Shown here piece by piece: positions 11,285 through 21,051 of a DNA stretch of 64,000 nucleotides (positions are counted from its first letter, which is position 1; each line of letters begins with the position of its first letter). The stretch spans positions 87,411,852 through 87,475,851 of the forward strand of contig CM046447.1 of the NCBI GenBank assembly GCA_025506515.1, given 5' to 3'. The notes under the pieces were generated by a model. The model did not search any database. It saw nothing but the letters and a program-made list of their open reading frames with translations, and was not told the DNA's origin. A program made the position numbers and the translations under genes. The stretch comes from Flaveria trinervia. Its lineage: Eukaryota; Streptophyta; Magnoliopsida; Asterales; Asteraceae.

Positions 11285-11617
11285 CAATCTTAGGGGGAGT
11301 ATTGTTAAGTGCTCTAAAGAAAGATTAACATGTTGTCTTTATTTGTCTTTTGATATTTTGTAATAGTATAGGGACTATTTCTGTAATTTGTTAGTTCCTT
11401 TACTTTGTGTTTTGAGTATAAATAGCTTAGATTTGCAGGTAGATAAAAAAAGAATACACAAGATATTCGAATCTGTTTTTCATGCTTGTAATTGTCTTAG
11501 CTTGATATGAATGAAAACTTGAATTTTATTGATATCTTGTTTTGATTTGATTACTTTGTGTGAATTTCATTGAATTGTGTTACAAATCATCATAGATATA
11601 TTCATTTGATCCTATCA
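11285..11617 (+). repeat. Element B polypurine tract and 3' LTR (315 bp)
   Basis: CTTAGGGGGAGTAT precedes TGTTAAGTGCTC at 11303. The LTR ends TTTGATCCTATCA at 11617. A TATA box (TATAAATA) is at 11417-11424. The 3' half matches the element F LTR in pattern (AATGAAAACT, TGATATTNTGTTT, CCTATCA end), so B and F are sister families. It is followed at once by ATTCT and an interrupted element A LTR. The uninterrupted A LTR at 26370 shows that B inserted there. Confidence 0.82.
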
Positions 11618-11754
11618 ATTCTGCACTTTGTCTTCGGAAGAACTCCGTATCCTTCGGAAGTTCCATACTTAGCTTCCGAAGTCCTTTATGAGTTGTACCA
11701 AAAATTGTCTAAGTGTTTGGTTTTGGTTGCACCATCCTTCTTCTTGATCCAACA
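11618..11754 (-). repeat. Element A 3' LTR, U3 end only
   Basis: On the minus strand this begins TGTTGGATCAAGAAG (11754). It matches 26370-26506 almost base for base, including repeated CTTCGGAAG/CTTCCGAAG palindromes. The rest of the LTR is cut away by element B. Confidence 0.85.
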
Positions 11755-11775
11755 AACTCCCCCTAGGCTGATGCT
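11755..11775 (-). promoter_or_regulatory. Element A polypurine tract
   Basis: Minus-strand CCTAGGGGGAGTT lies directly before the LTR start TGTTGGATC. Unusually, the upstream cargo reading frame runs through it without a stop. Confidence 0.8.
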
Positions 11776-13345
11776 ACCAAAACCACACTTGTTCCTGCTT
11801 CTCAAAACTTTCAACACATGGGAACGCAAATAGTTATCTGTTTCTTTGTTCTTTCCAGAAGTGGTACTGAGAAGTTTGTACAAATCATTCATGAACAGGA
11901 GATCCAGTCTGTCACTTTGAATGATATGTACCCTCTGCTGAGTCCCTCTAAAGAGAGTTAGTTGATAGGTGTTATAGTCATAATCCCATCTAACTATTGG
12001 TTTCAATTCAAGGCCTTCCATCATTTGTATAAAGGCCTTGCCTTTGATGGTTAAGCTTTCCTTGTCTTCCTTCTCTCTCAACTTCAACTCCTTTTCAATC
12101 TTGGCTTTTGCGGTTAGCTCAGCAAGATGAAGGGTGCTTAGATGATTTCTGATGTGAAAAGATGTTTTGGAGTTGGAAGGATTAGAGAATGACTTCTCTG
12201 CTAACTCAACAATGTTGAATCTACTAGAATGTAGTAGAGAAGAGGCATTCGGCTTGTTGCTCTCTCCATTCTCTCTCTCCACAACAAAGTTATGAGAGGC
12301 TTCATCGAACCTCCACCGGATAATTTTCTTTCTAGGCACAAGGGGCTGACTAGGAACCTTGTCCCCTTTCTTATCCAGTAGAGTCACCAGCTTTCTTCTT
12401 AGCTTCTTCTCTTTATTGTTTAAGGAGCCAGAGTTGAGGCCAAGGAGTTTAACAACCTGGTCCCGTGTTCCTCTAGGCAGATCAAGGAATTGATCTCTTG
12501 TGAGGGAACATGAGGATCAATCAATGTAAGTTAGCTTGACAGAATCCTCCTCACAGGAGATGTTGCTCAAGGTTATGCATTTGTTGAGTTTCATCTTGAT
12601 CTCCTTAAACTCCTTTAAGGATTGATGTTTAGAAGGCTGAGGGGATGGTCTGGATGGTTGTTGGGTAGGTAAAGGTGTTTGGGTTCTGGGTAAGGTTTTA
12701 GGTTGGGGATGATTAGTTGAGGTGGTTGTGGTGATGAGATGGGTAAGGTGGTTGGTGTAGGTTTAGGGGTGTAAGGTTTAGAAATAGGCTTAGTTTTGAT
12801 ATGGAAAGAAAGTGGGGAAGGTCCAGGTTGAGGTTAAGGTTGAGTTTGGGTTGTAGGTTAAGGTTGAGGTGTTGGTTTGAAGACTATCCCCTGTACCCTT
12901 CTATACATCTCCTTCCTCTTTCCATGCGAATGTCAGCATTGATGTCACTGACAAGTCGCTAGAGTATCTTTTCAGACATAGGTCCCACCTAAAGCCATGA
13001 GCCCGAAGATAATCCTTCATCCAGGCTTTCTCACCTATCTTCTTGGCGGAAGTGACCCCATCTTTTTCTTCCTTCTTCTTCTTCTCCCTCAACTTCTCTC
13101 TCGCAACTCTCTTTCTCTCTTTCTCTAGTGATCCTTCTGTTTGTTGAAGAGCCATAGGATTGTATCATTATCATGTGGAGATAGTTCTTGATGAGAGAAA
13201 CCCCTAAAGGTTAGGAAAGATATCCTCTCCCTCCGGAGCTACAGATCAGCTTCCCTTTTCTCCCTTTCTCTTTCCTCCTCTAAGGCCAACCTTGCTGCTT
13301 CTTCGTTTTGTTCAATCTGCAGCCAGGTTGCTTTTTCAATGTCAT
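11776..13345 (-). pseudogene. Element A cargo gene (unknown function, decayed)
   Basis: Follows the integrase directly, where RT should be. Reading on the minus strand: a charged coiled coil (WLQIEQNEEAARLALEEE, then EKERKRVAREKLREKKKK near 13140), the motif DYLRAHGFRWDLCLKRY, a long Pro/Gln-rich stretch with frameshifts (about 12900-12500), then an open frame from 12387 with IIRWRFDEASHNFVVEREN and KPIVRWDYDYNTYQLTLFR. These match the element B motifs WLQARNYPW, AWKYDEVF and LRWFYN in the same order. No YxDD or RNase H motif is present. The frame crosses the PPT into the LTR, so the true stop may be lost. Function unknown. Confidence 0.6.
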
Positions 13346-14880
13346 TCAATGAGGACTGATGAATGAAAGAGAAACATCATCAGCATCTGTTGACTGAGAA
13401 GTAGTATTAACAGTTGTCTGTTCCTTCAGATTACTACTTCCATCAGCTCGGTGTTGTATGTTATCAACTGATGAGTTATGAGACTCACTTTGTTGATAAC
13501 TTGTTGAAGCCCCACTGGTTCCAGAAATGGTCATGCTATCGGATCTACCAATGATGGGAGCTTGGAGTTTAGAGACTCTTCGAGAACTTGGAAGAGGTCT
13601 AGGTAACTCAAATAGTTGGTCTTTATCATAATCACTTTGAGAACCTATTCCAGCTGAAACATTCTCACAAGATGGTTTAGAATAGTTTGGAAATAATTCT
13701 ATGTCAAAAATATGATCAGGGTCATTCCCCCTAACACAAGGAGTGTGCTTATTAACAACAATCATGGATGATTCCTCAAATTGTTGATTTTTGATGTTAT
13801 ATACTCTATAAGCAATAGAGGTGAAGGAATATCCAACAAAGATAGCATCATCCAACTTCTTAGCAAATTTTGCGAAGTTGTCTTTTGTGTTAAGTATGGT
13901 ACACCTGCTGCCAAAAGACCTTAGAAACCCAATGAACGGTGGCCTCTTGTTCCATAGCTCATAAGGGGCTTTTCTGTGTGACTTGACAATACAGACCTTG
14001 TTCTGCATAGAGCATGCAGTGCTGACTGCCTTTGCCTAGAATGTTAGAGGCAACTTTGAATCAACTAACATGGTCCTAACAGCCTCAATCAGTGTCTTGT
14101 TCCTCCTCTCAGCAACACCATTTTGTTAAGGGTTCTAGGAGCACTGTATTGTCTGGTAATCCCTTTTGAGTTAGAGAATGAGTCAAGAACTTGATTCTTA
14201 AACTTAGTCCCTTGATCACTCCTGATTATCTTTACCTTATGATCACTTAGATTTTCAATTCTAAGAATAAAAGATTTTAAAGTTTTAGTAGTTTCATCTT
14301 TAGTTCTTAAAAAGAATACCCATGTAAATCTTGTAAAATCATCAATATCACAAGGCAATACGATTTTCTTCCAATGCTCATTATACTTGTTGGAACAAAT
14401 AAATCCATGTGCAATAAGTGTAATGGGGTGGTGATAGAGTGAACCTCTTTAGATTTGTGAGAGACTCTATGTTGCTTTCCTTTCAAGCAAGCTACACAGT
14501 TATCTCTACAGAAAAATTCCTTTTTGGGCAGGCCATGTACCAAGTTATTTTTAACCAATTTATTCATGGTTTTAAAATTTACATGACATATACGTTTATG
14601 CCATAAGGCAGACTCATCACCATCAGCTTTGGATAGGAAGCATGATACTTCACCCAATAGGGAAGCAATGTTCATATCCAGCTTGTACATATCCCCTTTC
14701 CTGGAAGATCTAAGAAGCAACAATTCATGAGGAATTGTCATCCCAAGTTTGAGGATGATGCACTCATGTTCTGTGAAAAGCATTTGATGCTTTTGATCAC
14801 AAAATTGAGAAACACTTAGGAGATTGTGTTCAAGCTGCTTGACAAAGTTTACTTTGTTGACACTTAACAAGCCATTGGAT
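13346..14880 (-). pseudogene. Element A copia integrase
   Basis: Inserts element cDNA into the genome. The GAG-pre-integrase zinc region shows LWHKRICHVNFKTMNKL and CVACLKGKQHRV. The rve core has the first acidic residue in HMDLF, the second in IIRSDQGTKFKN and the third in NGVAERRNK (read across a frameshift near 14115). A TAG replaces the Trp of the usual LTFW motif near 14040. The C-terminal part reads KAPYELWNKRPPF and DDAIFVGYS, then an acidic Ser-rich tail. Only a few lesions separate it from an intact gene. It passes straight into the cargo coiled coil with no RT. Confidence 0.88.
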
Positions 14881-15060
14881 ACACTTCCTCTTCCTGAAAC
14901 TTATCCTTCGGTCTCACCTCCAAATTGAACAGGACTCCCATCAAAATGTTGAAATTGTTGAAGTAGAGATCTGTTCCCGGTCATGTGCCTTGAGCATCCA
15001 CTATCCACTATCCAGACATTATTGTTCTTGTCTTATGAATGTCCCTACACATAAGGTGAA
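14881..15060 (-). pseudogene. Element A copia aspartic protease segment
   Basis: The minus strand reads WIVDSGCSRHMTGNRSLL near 14955-15010. This is the copia protease active-site signature WxxDSG, with the catalytic Asp retained (contrast element F). It continues toward the pre-integrase region with a stop near 14895. Confidence 0.75.
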
Positions 15061-15620
15061 AAGTTAGTTTTGATTGGAAATCCAAGCCTAGCTGGTCTTA
15101 GGTTTTTCCATTGATGATGACATAATTGAACCAAAATGAATGGTTGAGGGTTCAATTAATTTCTTTGAAGAGGAAGGTGTGGCTGCAGCATCTTGTCTGA
15201 TCTTCCATTCCATCCCATGGTTGGTTAGTTTAGATGAGCTTGTTGAAGCTTGAGCAGCATGACTTACTTCCAAAACATCTTTGTTTTCGGAAGAAGAGTT
15301 CACTACCTTCTCTTCCAAAGGACATTCTTCTTGGAACGTTTTGAGAAAGCTCTTTTGTTCTTTTGAGCCTTCCTTGGCTTAACTTCCGAAGCCATTTTCC
15401 CTTCGGAAGAATGAGTTTCTTTTGAAAGTAACTTAGCTTTAGAAACCAGCTTTCCTTTTCTCATCACTTGAACCATGTTATAATGTCCAAATGTGAATCC
15501 TTCCTTGGTTGCTTCTTTTCTAACATTATTTGCATAATGTGTGCTTGCTGGATTGTAATAACAATCTTTAGCCAAGTGGTTTTGCAAATCACACATTATG
15601 CATGTATTGTTAATCTTGGG
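15061..15620 (-). pseudogene. Element A gag, C-terminal part with CCHC knuckle
   Basis: Nucleocapsid portion of gag. The knuckle C-IMC-DLQNH-LAKDC (CX2CX4HX4C) lies at about 15560-15605. It is followed by a basic Lys-rich segment (GKMASEVKPRKAQKNKRAF) and a Ser-rich region. It is separated from the upstream part by the solo gypsy LTR; the join across the target duplication is in frame, which fits an insertion into a formerly intact gag. Confidence 0.75.
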
Positions 15621-17863
15621 GATCTTGTAAGGCCACGTTTCCGGGACTCTTACAGCTGGTCAACCATTGCACATAAAACATACATTTATAGTTATTTTAC
15701 ATAAACATTCACAGCGGAAACATTCAAAAATGGCATTTCATTTCATCATAAAAACTTTTGCAAAATAATGCATCGTTTGTCGGTTACAAAATTACATTTG
15801 TTGTATTACATCACAAAAGCTTTGAATAAATGGATGCCATCCAAAAGAGCTGAGCAGCTGCCTCGTGCCATCCTCAACAACATTACCTGTCAACTAGAAA
15901 TACATAAAAGTCAGCGTTGCTGAGTGAGTTCTAGTTTTAAAATAAAACATACTTTTCTTTCATAAAACCATTCTTTCTCTTAAAATCATATTATACTTTA
16001 CATTCGTTTGTGATCATACATCGTACGTACATACAGATAATATCATTATTATCTTCATCATTCTTTCGTTCATACATCATTTCATTCATTACTTTCATCA
16101 TCACCATGAACTTTACCCTTCATGCTCGTGATACTGTGCCTAAGCCTATAAAAGACCTTCATCGGTGGTGCCAAGCACCAAGTGGCCACAGTACCTAAGG
16201 TAAAGTCCAGGTATACTATTGTCATATGCTATGCCCTTCATGCTCATGATACTGGATCTAAGCCTATAAAAGACCTTCATCGGTGGTGCCCAGCACTAGG
16301 TGGTCACAGTACCTAGGACACGCAACAATGGTTCATCCATATGGTCAATCACAAAGAAAGACCCCAATGTGCATCCTTTGGGGTAGCTAATCCGCATAAC
16401 ACCTACAGTGGGTGTGCACCTCCTTACATTTGCTTGAAAGCCTTTCTTACATTCATTTATTCATTAATGCATGCATTCATCATCATGTTCCTCTTTCATT
16501 ATCTTTCGCTTTACGTTACAGAATACTTCGTTCATTCATTATCATAACACATAAAGTCATGGGAAAGATAAACATACATCATCATAAGGAACATAAACAT
16601 ATCATTCATACATCATCATGCAGGGCATCATACATACATAACATACATCATGTATAACCATGCAACATCATCATCATCATCATCATAAACATCAATCACA
16701 TAACATAACATGCCCATCATACCATCTATGACCCCAAAAGTCAACTTACATAAACCCCTGGAATCTCCTAGGTCAAAGCCTACATTACTCCCTTTTACAC
16801 CAAAAAGTCAGAATTTATTCTAAGTGTTCATCCGCACTGACCCTCTTGTTCATCCGCATTTGATTTGCTTCATCCGCATTTGCTATAGTTCATCCGCATT
16901 AGCTATAGTTCATCTGCATTTGTCATCCGCATTTGACTTACTCATCCGCATTTGTCATCCGCATTTCATATACTTAGTCAAATGCTCATCCGCATTGACA
17001 TACCTCATCCGTATTTCCCAGACTTAGTCAAATGCTCATCCGCATTTCATGCACTTAGTCAATGTTCATCCACATTGGCTACATCCGCATTTGACTTCAT
17101 CCGCATTGGCTTACTCAATGGTTAATGTTCATCCGCATTAACCCTTTCCATCCGCATTGACTTCCAAACACTTAGGCAAATTTTAAAACTTAACATGTGA
17201 GCCTAAAACATTAGATTTGATTCCCATGCACCATTCATCATGTTCTAAGCTTAAATCTTACCCTCTAAGCCTTAGAAACACAATCATACATCATCAAGCA
17301 TGAACATAGTCACACATCACATCATAACATCATCATACACACATTCAAGCGTACGGGTCCGAAACCCAGTTTAATAAAAACATACATTCATGCATTTCCA
17401 GCCCCAAAATCAGTTAAAAACCAGTAAAAGAGGGGTCCTAGAACTCACCTATGCAGCTTTTGAGTATGGCTTCCTCCAAACTCGTTTACAAATTGAATTC
17501 AACCGCTTAGAAACCCACTAAAAACATGCCCGAACACATACAAACACACATAAGTATAAACCCAAGGATATGACCAGTCAAGAACACCATAAAAGCATGA
17601 ATTCTTACCTTGAATTCGAATTCTTTCTTCTTGTTCTTCTTCAAACCCGGGCTCTGCTCTTTCTCTCTCTAAAATCCGAACTCAAAAGTGAAAAGTGGCA
17701 TGGCATGGGCGGCCATGCTACTTTTGTACAACTTAAAAAGTAAATCTTGTACTTTTTACATATTTAACCCCTCATCTTGGGTTAAATGGTTAAATAGCCT
17801 TTCTTTCTTTTCCTTCGCTTTCTTCTCTTTCTTTAACTTTAAAATAACCGGTGTTACAGATCT
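15621..17863 (-). mobile_element. Solo gypsy LTR (2233 bp) with 5-bp target duplication
   Basis: Runs from TGTAAGGCCACG (15626) to CGGTGTTACA (17858), flanked on both sides by GATCT (15621-15625 and 17859-17863). In its own orientation (minus) it starts TGTAACACCGG and ends GGCCTTACA, like the LTRs of elements G, J, K and L. No internal region is present, so recombination between two LTRs removed it. It contains two imperfect copies of a roughly 120-bp unit around 16110-16330, a CG-word array, and no coding. Confidence 0.92.
16826..17155. repeat. CATCCGCATTT word array in the solo gypsy LTR
   Basis: About twenty copies of CATCCGCATT(T/G) with spacers such as CACTTAGTCAATG. Nearly all copies are one variant, unlike the mixed words in J and K. 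It is the same vocabulary as in copia LTRs here. Confidence 0.85.
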
Positions 17864-18404
17864 TGATGGTTGAGGTTTCTTAATCTTTTTGTCTTCCTCT
17901 ACAGCCTTCCCCTTTGACTTCTGATCCTTTGGCAGGACAGAAGTGCTTGTACTACACTTCTTTCCTGAATCAGAAGTGCCTACCACCTGGAATCTAGCTG
18001 AAATGAAAACACCCTTTTGCTTTGGGTCAATCTTCAGCTTAGATTCAGCTACTTTCTTGTCATTTCTTTTGGCTGCCTTTGCCCGGTTGCTTATAGCTTT
18101 GGTAGATAGGGGTTGATCATCACGAGTAGAAATGGGTTAATTTACCTGTTCCTTCCTTGTGGTGGTCTCCATTATTGCATCATTCTTCAACTCAAGTGAA
18201 GATGGGTTAGCAGATAGGACCTCTTGCTCTTCAGTATCACACTTTGGTTGTCTTATAGACTCATAAGAGTATGGTGGAACAATCTCATTGGTCCCCAACC
18301 TCCTTTGTTTTGATAACAAATTTTGGAGTGGGAGGATGATGCAATAATGGCTTGGAAGTTTTGCTCAGAATAGCATGCTTCCTTGCTTGAGCCTCAGCTA
18401 TTAC
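17864..18404 (-). pseudogene. Element A gag, upstream part
   Basis: Minus-strand coding continues from the other side of the solo LTR. It reads VVGTSDSGKKCSTSTSVLP, KGKAVEEDKKIKKPQPSR, and further upstream AEAQARKHAILSK with PLLHHPPTPKF. It is basic and Ser/Pro-rich, as in elongated copia gags of this type. A TAA near 18137 and frame changes break it. Element F (LTR start 18405) interrupts it. Confidence 0.5.
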
Positions 18405-18714
18405 TATTAGAAACCTAGAAAGATTAGAATTTGGTCTTTAGATAAATTTTGTCATAGATTAGGGACTTATTGTGTAAATATATGTTCCTTTTTGTTTTCT
18501 TGATTATTAGTATAACTAGGATTGCTATGTATGTGTAGGCAACGAACTTTAGATATTTCTCTCAATTTGCACTTTGTAGTCTAGCTAATATCAATGAAAA
18601 CTCTATGAATTTTTCTGATATTGTGTTTGTTTGATTACATTGTTCATATCATTGTCAATTGCTTGATATTAATCACAGATCGATCCATTTGAACCTATCA
18701 AATGGTATTAGAGC
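18405..18714 (+). repeat. Element F 5' LTR (296 bp) and primer-binding site
   Basis: Starts TATTAGAAACC (TG mutated to TA) and ends GAACCTATCA at 18700. The primer site ATGGTATTAGAGC follows at 18702-18714 and is complementary to initiator tRNA-Met with one mismatch. The 3' partner is at 24941-24946 plus 25690-25976, and most of its length matches. Confidence 0.85.
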
Positions 18715-19598
18715 TTTCGGTTCAGTGATTGAAGTTCAAAAACGACATTTTGAGCATTTTTGATCACTTGAATCTGTTATTTGATCGCAATTATGAAATT
18801 AATTGATGATTTAGTTGTGTTTCATCATTAGAAACATGATTTGAATCTCAACTGAGTGAATTTACAACAACAAATCTGAGTTTTTGTCAAATTTAGTGTT
18901 CGAACTGTTTTTCATAGTTGCACACTGATTTTTGCAAAATTAACCCTCAATTGTTGTTAATTGGAAGATATGAAGTTAAAGGATTATTAATCGGTGTTAT
19001 TGTGACTTGATTGAAGAGTTTCAGATCATTTTATCAAGTTATTGAATATTTGTTAGGATTAGGTTGTTATGAATTAGGCGTTTGAGGTGTTGAAATCATC
19101 TGAAAATTACCTAAGTGTTTAGGTGCATGAACACTGTTCAGACGTTTTAACCCTGTTTAGGCATTTTCAGAGTACTCATTTTGACACTGTAGATGTATTT
19201 GCACTGATTCAGACGTTTTAGAAGTCAAATCCCCAGGCATTTTGGAACTATTCAGGCGTTTTGATACTGCTCAGGCGCATCAACATTGTTTGGGCGTTTG
19301 ATAACTGTTTAGGCGTTTGACAATTGTTCCAGGCGTTTCTACACTTGCAAAGTTCAGAAATTATCTAAGACAATCCCTTAGGCGTTTCTAAGACAAGTTA
19401 GGAAGTTTCTCTACTGTTTAGACATTTCATCACTGTGCAGGCGCATCACTACTGTTCAGGCGCTTCTAATTCAGACTTATCACTTTATACTTAGAAAATT
19501 TTCAAAAATTCAAAATTCCAAAAACAATTTCATTCTTTATTTCTTTTCGGAACTAAAACATCAAAAATCATATATTTTCTTGAATCAAAAACTTAATC
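18715..19598 (+). other. Element F 5' leader with AGGCGTTT word array
   Basis: Untranslated leader of about 880 bp between the primer site and the gag ATG. From about 19075 to 19465 it carries a loose array of (C/T)AGGCG(T/C)(T/A)T words about every 20-40 bp, often inside ACTGTTCAGGCG. No coding is seen. Packaging or dimerisation signals would be expected here. Confidence 0.65.
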
Positions 19599-20402
19599 AT
19601 GGCTAAGTGTGAAGATTCAGAGAAAAGACTACCAAAGCTAAAGAACCGAGCCGATTTTAAAAATTGGTCACTCAGATTAAAACATCATTTGAAATTAATT
19701 GATACTGATTTGTGGAAGTCAATTGAAAAAGGACCTCACATTCCAATCACCTCAGATGGTCCTAATAAAGGAATTGTTTAAACTAAAGATTATCAAGAAC
19801 CATATCCTGAAGATGGATTAATTGGTGATGACTTAAAGAAGGTGAAGAATGATGTTAAAGCTTACTCTCTCATGTGCAAAGGGTTACCAATGGAAGTACT
19901 TTCAAGATTGGAGAACTATAAAACTAGTTATACAATGCATAAAGCTTTGAAATTCATCTGTGAAGGAGGTAAAGAAATCCAAGATCTCAAAAGACAAAAG
20001 TTGAAGAGACAACTTGAACTTTTTGAGCACATATCAGGAGACACTATAAATCAGATGATGAATAGATATGTTCAACTCACATCTGAAATGTCAACTTTAG
20101 AAATAAAAAATGATCTTAAAGATTTAAATGACAGACTCCTGAATGCACTTCCATCTTCATGGAAACAAACTGTAACCCTGCTAAAGCACATTGAAAGATT
20201 TCCTATGGATATTGATCTTCTTATTGCAAAGATTGAATATGTTGAAATTGATGAAAGTTCAAGAAGTAATGACAGATCTGCTTCAACCTCACAGTATAAG
20301 TATGTTGCCTCTCCAGCAAACGCTGTTGAAAATGCCTTTCTTGTCAAGAATGATGTTACTCTTGAAGATAAGCCTGACTGTCCGTGGGAGCTGTATTTTT
20401 AA
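19599..20402 (+). pseudogene. Element F gag, N-terminal part
   Basis: Capsid part of copia gag. ATG 19599 begins MAKCEDSEKRLPKLKNRADF, then NWSLRLKHHLKL. A TAA at 19779-19781 interrupts. The frame resumes with DVKAYSLMCKGLPMEVLSRL, then the UBN2-like block LKRQLELFEHISGDTINQM and LNDRLLNALPSSWKQTV. The gene is interrupted at 20403 by a Cassandra element and continues at 21052. Confidence 0.82.
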
Positions 20403-20532
20403 TATGACACCCTACACATATCCCACATCGGCCGTGGACAGGAGAGATTCCTGGTTCATAAGGAATGTCTGGCCTTTAACATCAACAACGCGTTTTGGGC
20501 GTATTCGTTGTGGATGAGAGGAGATCTCCACA

Positions 20533-20590
20533 GTTAAGCGTTCTTAGGTGGGAGCAATCCAGGGATCGGTGACCTCCCTGGGTTTTCACC
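20533..20590 (+). promoter_or_regulatory. 5S-like internal promoter block, 5' Cassandra LTR
   Basis: GTTAAGCGTTCTTAGGTGGG and GGGATCGGTGACCTCC correspond to the A-box to C-box part of plant 5S rRNA. The 5' copy has changes (GTTC for GTGC, ATCGG for ATGGG) relative to the 3' copy. Confidence 0.75.
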
Positions 20591-20907
20591 TGGGCAACCA
20601 AAAGCAAATCCATGAGTTTCTCATGGGCAAAGCGGACAATATTATTGATGCGAGGGGCTGGGTGTTAAAGAATGGTATCAGAGCCACTCTTATGTTGTTC
20701 GGGGTGTGGGACACACCTCACCAAGAATGGTGACTTCTCAGGCTCATCGAGGACGATGAGTCCGAACAGGGGGTGCTTGTGACACCCTATACATATCCCA
20801 CATCGGTCGTGGATAGGAGAGATTCCTAGTTCATAAGGAATGTCTGGCCTTTAACATCAACAACGCATTTTGGGCGTACTGGCTGTGGATGAGAGGAGAA
20901 TTTCACA

Positions 20908-20962
20908 GTTAAGCGTGCTTAGGTGGGAGCAATCCAGGGATGGGTGACCTCCCTGGAAGTTT
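20908..20962 (+). promoter_or_regulatory. 5S-like internal promoter block, 3' Cassandra LTR
   Basis: GTTAAGCGTGCTTAGGTGGG and GGGATGGGTGACCTCC are closer to genuine 5S rRNA than the 5' copy. It lies about 130 bp into the LTR. Confidence 0.8.
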
Positions 20963-21051
20963 TCACCTCGGCAACCAAAAGCAAATCCGTGAGCTTCTCG
21001 TGGACAAAGCGGACAATATTATTGATGCAAGGGGCCGGGTGTTACATTTAA

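Larger units (their letters stand above)
20398..21051 (+). mobile_element. Cassandra-type TRIM (644 bp) with TTTAA target duplication
   Basis: Two LTRs of about 267 bp (20403-20669 and 20778-21046) flank a 108-bp interior with a primer site TGGTATCAGAGCC and a purine tract AACAGGGGGTG. Both flanks are TTTAA (20398-20402, 21047-21051). LTRs begin T(A/G)TGACACCC and end GGTGTTA(C/A)A. Each contains a 5S-rRNA-like block (GTTAAGCGTGCTTAGG ... GGGATGGGTGACCTCC) typical of Cassandra, which carries a Pol III promoter. It has no coding capacity and is mobilised in trans. It interrupts element F gag. Confidence 0.93.

Noticed and set aside
16826..17155. CRISPR-like regular repeats
   Set aside because: Words are 9-15 bp, degenerate, with irregular short spacers, and they lie in plant LTRs.
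20740..20775. Hammerhead-ribozyme-like letters (GGACGATGAGTCCGAAC) in the Cassandra interior
   Set aside because: The order of core pieces is wrong: the CTGATGA and GAAA core segments are not in place and no self-cleavage stem set can be drawn. A simple GGAC/GTCC hairpin explains it.
20533..20962. Genuine 5S rRNA genes
   Set aside because: Only the promoter-like portion matches, it lies inside paired LTRs with TTTAA duplications, and there is no 120-bp 5S unit with spacer.
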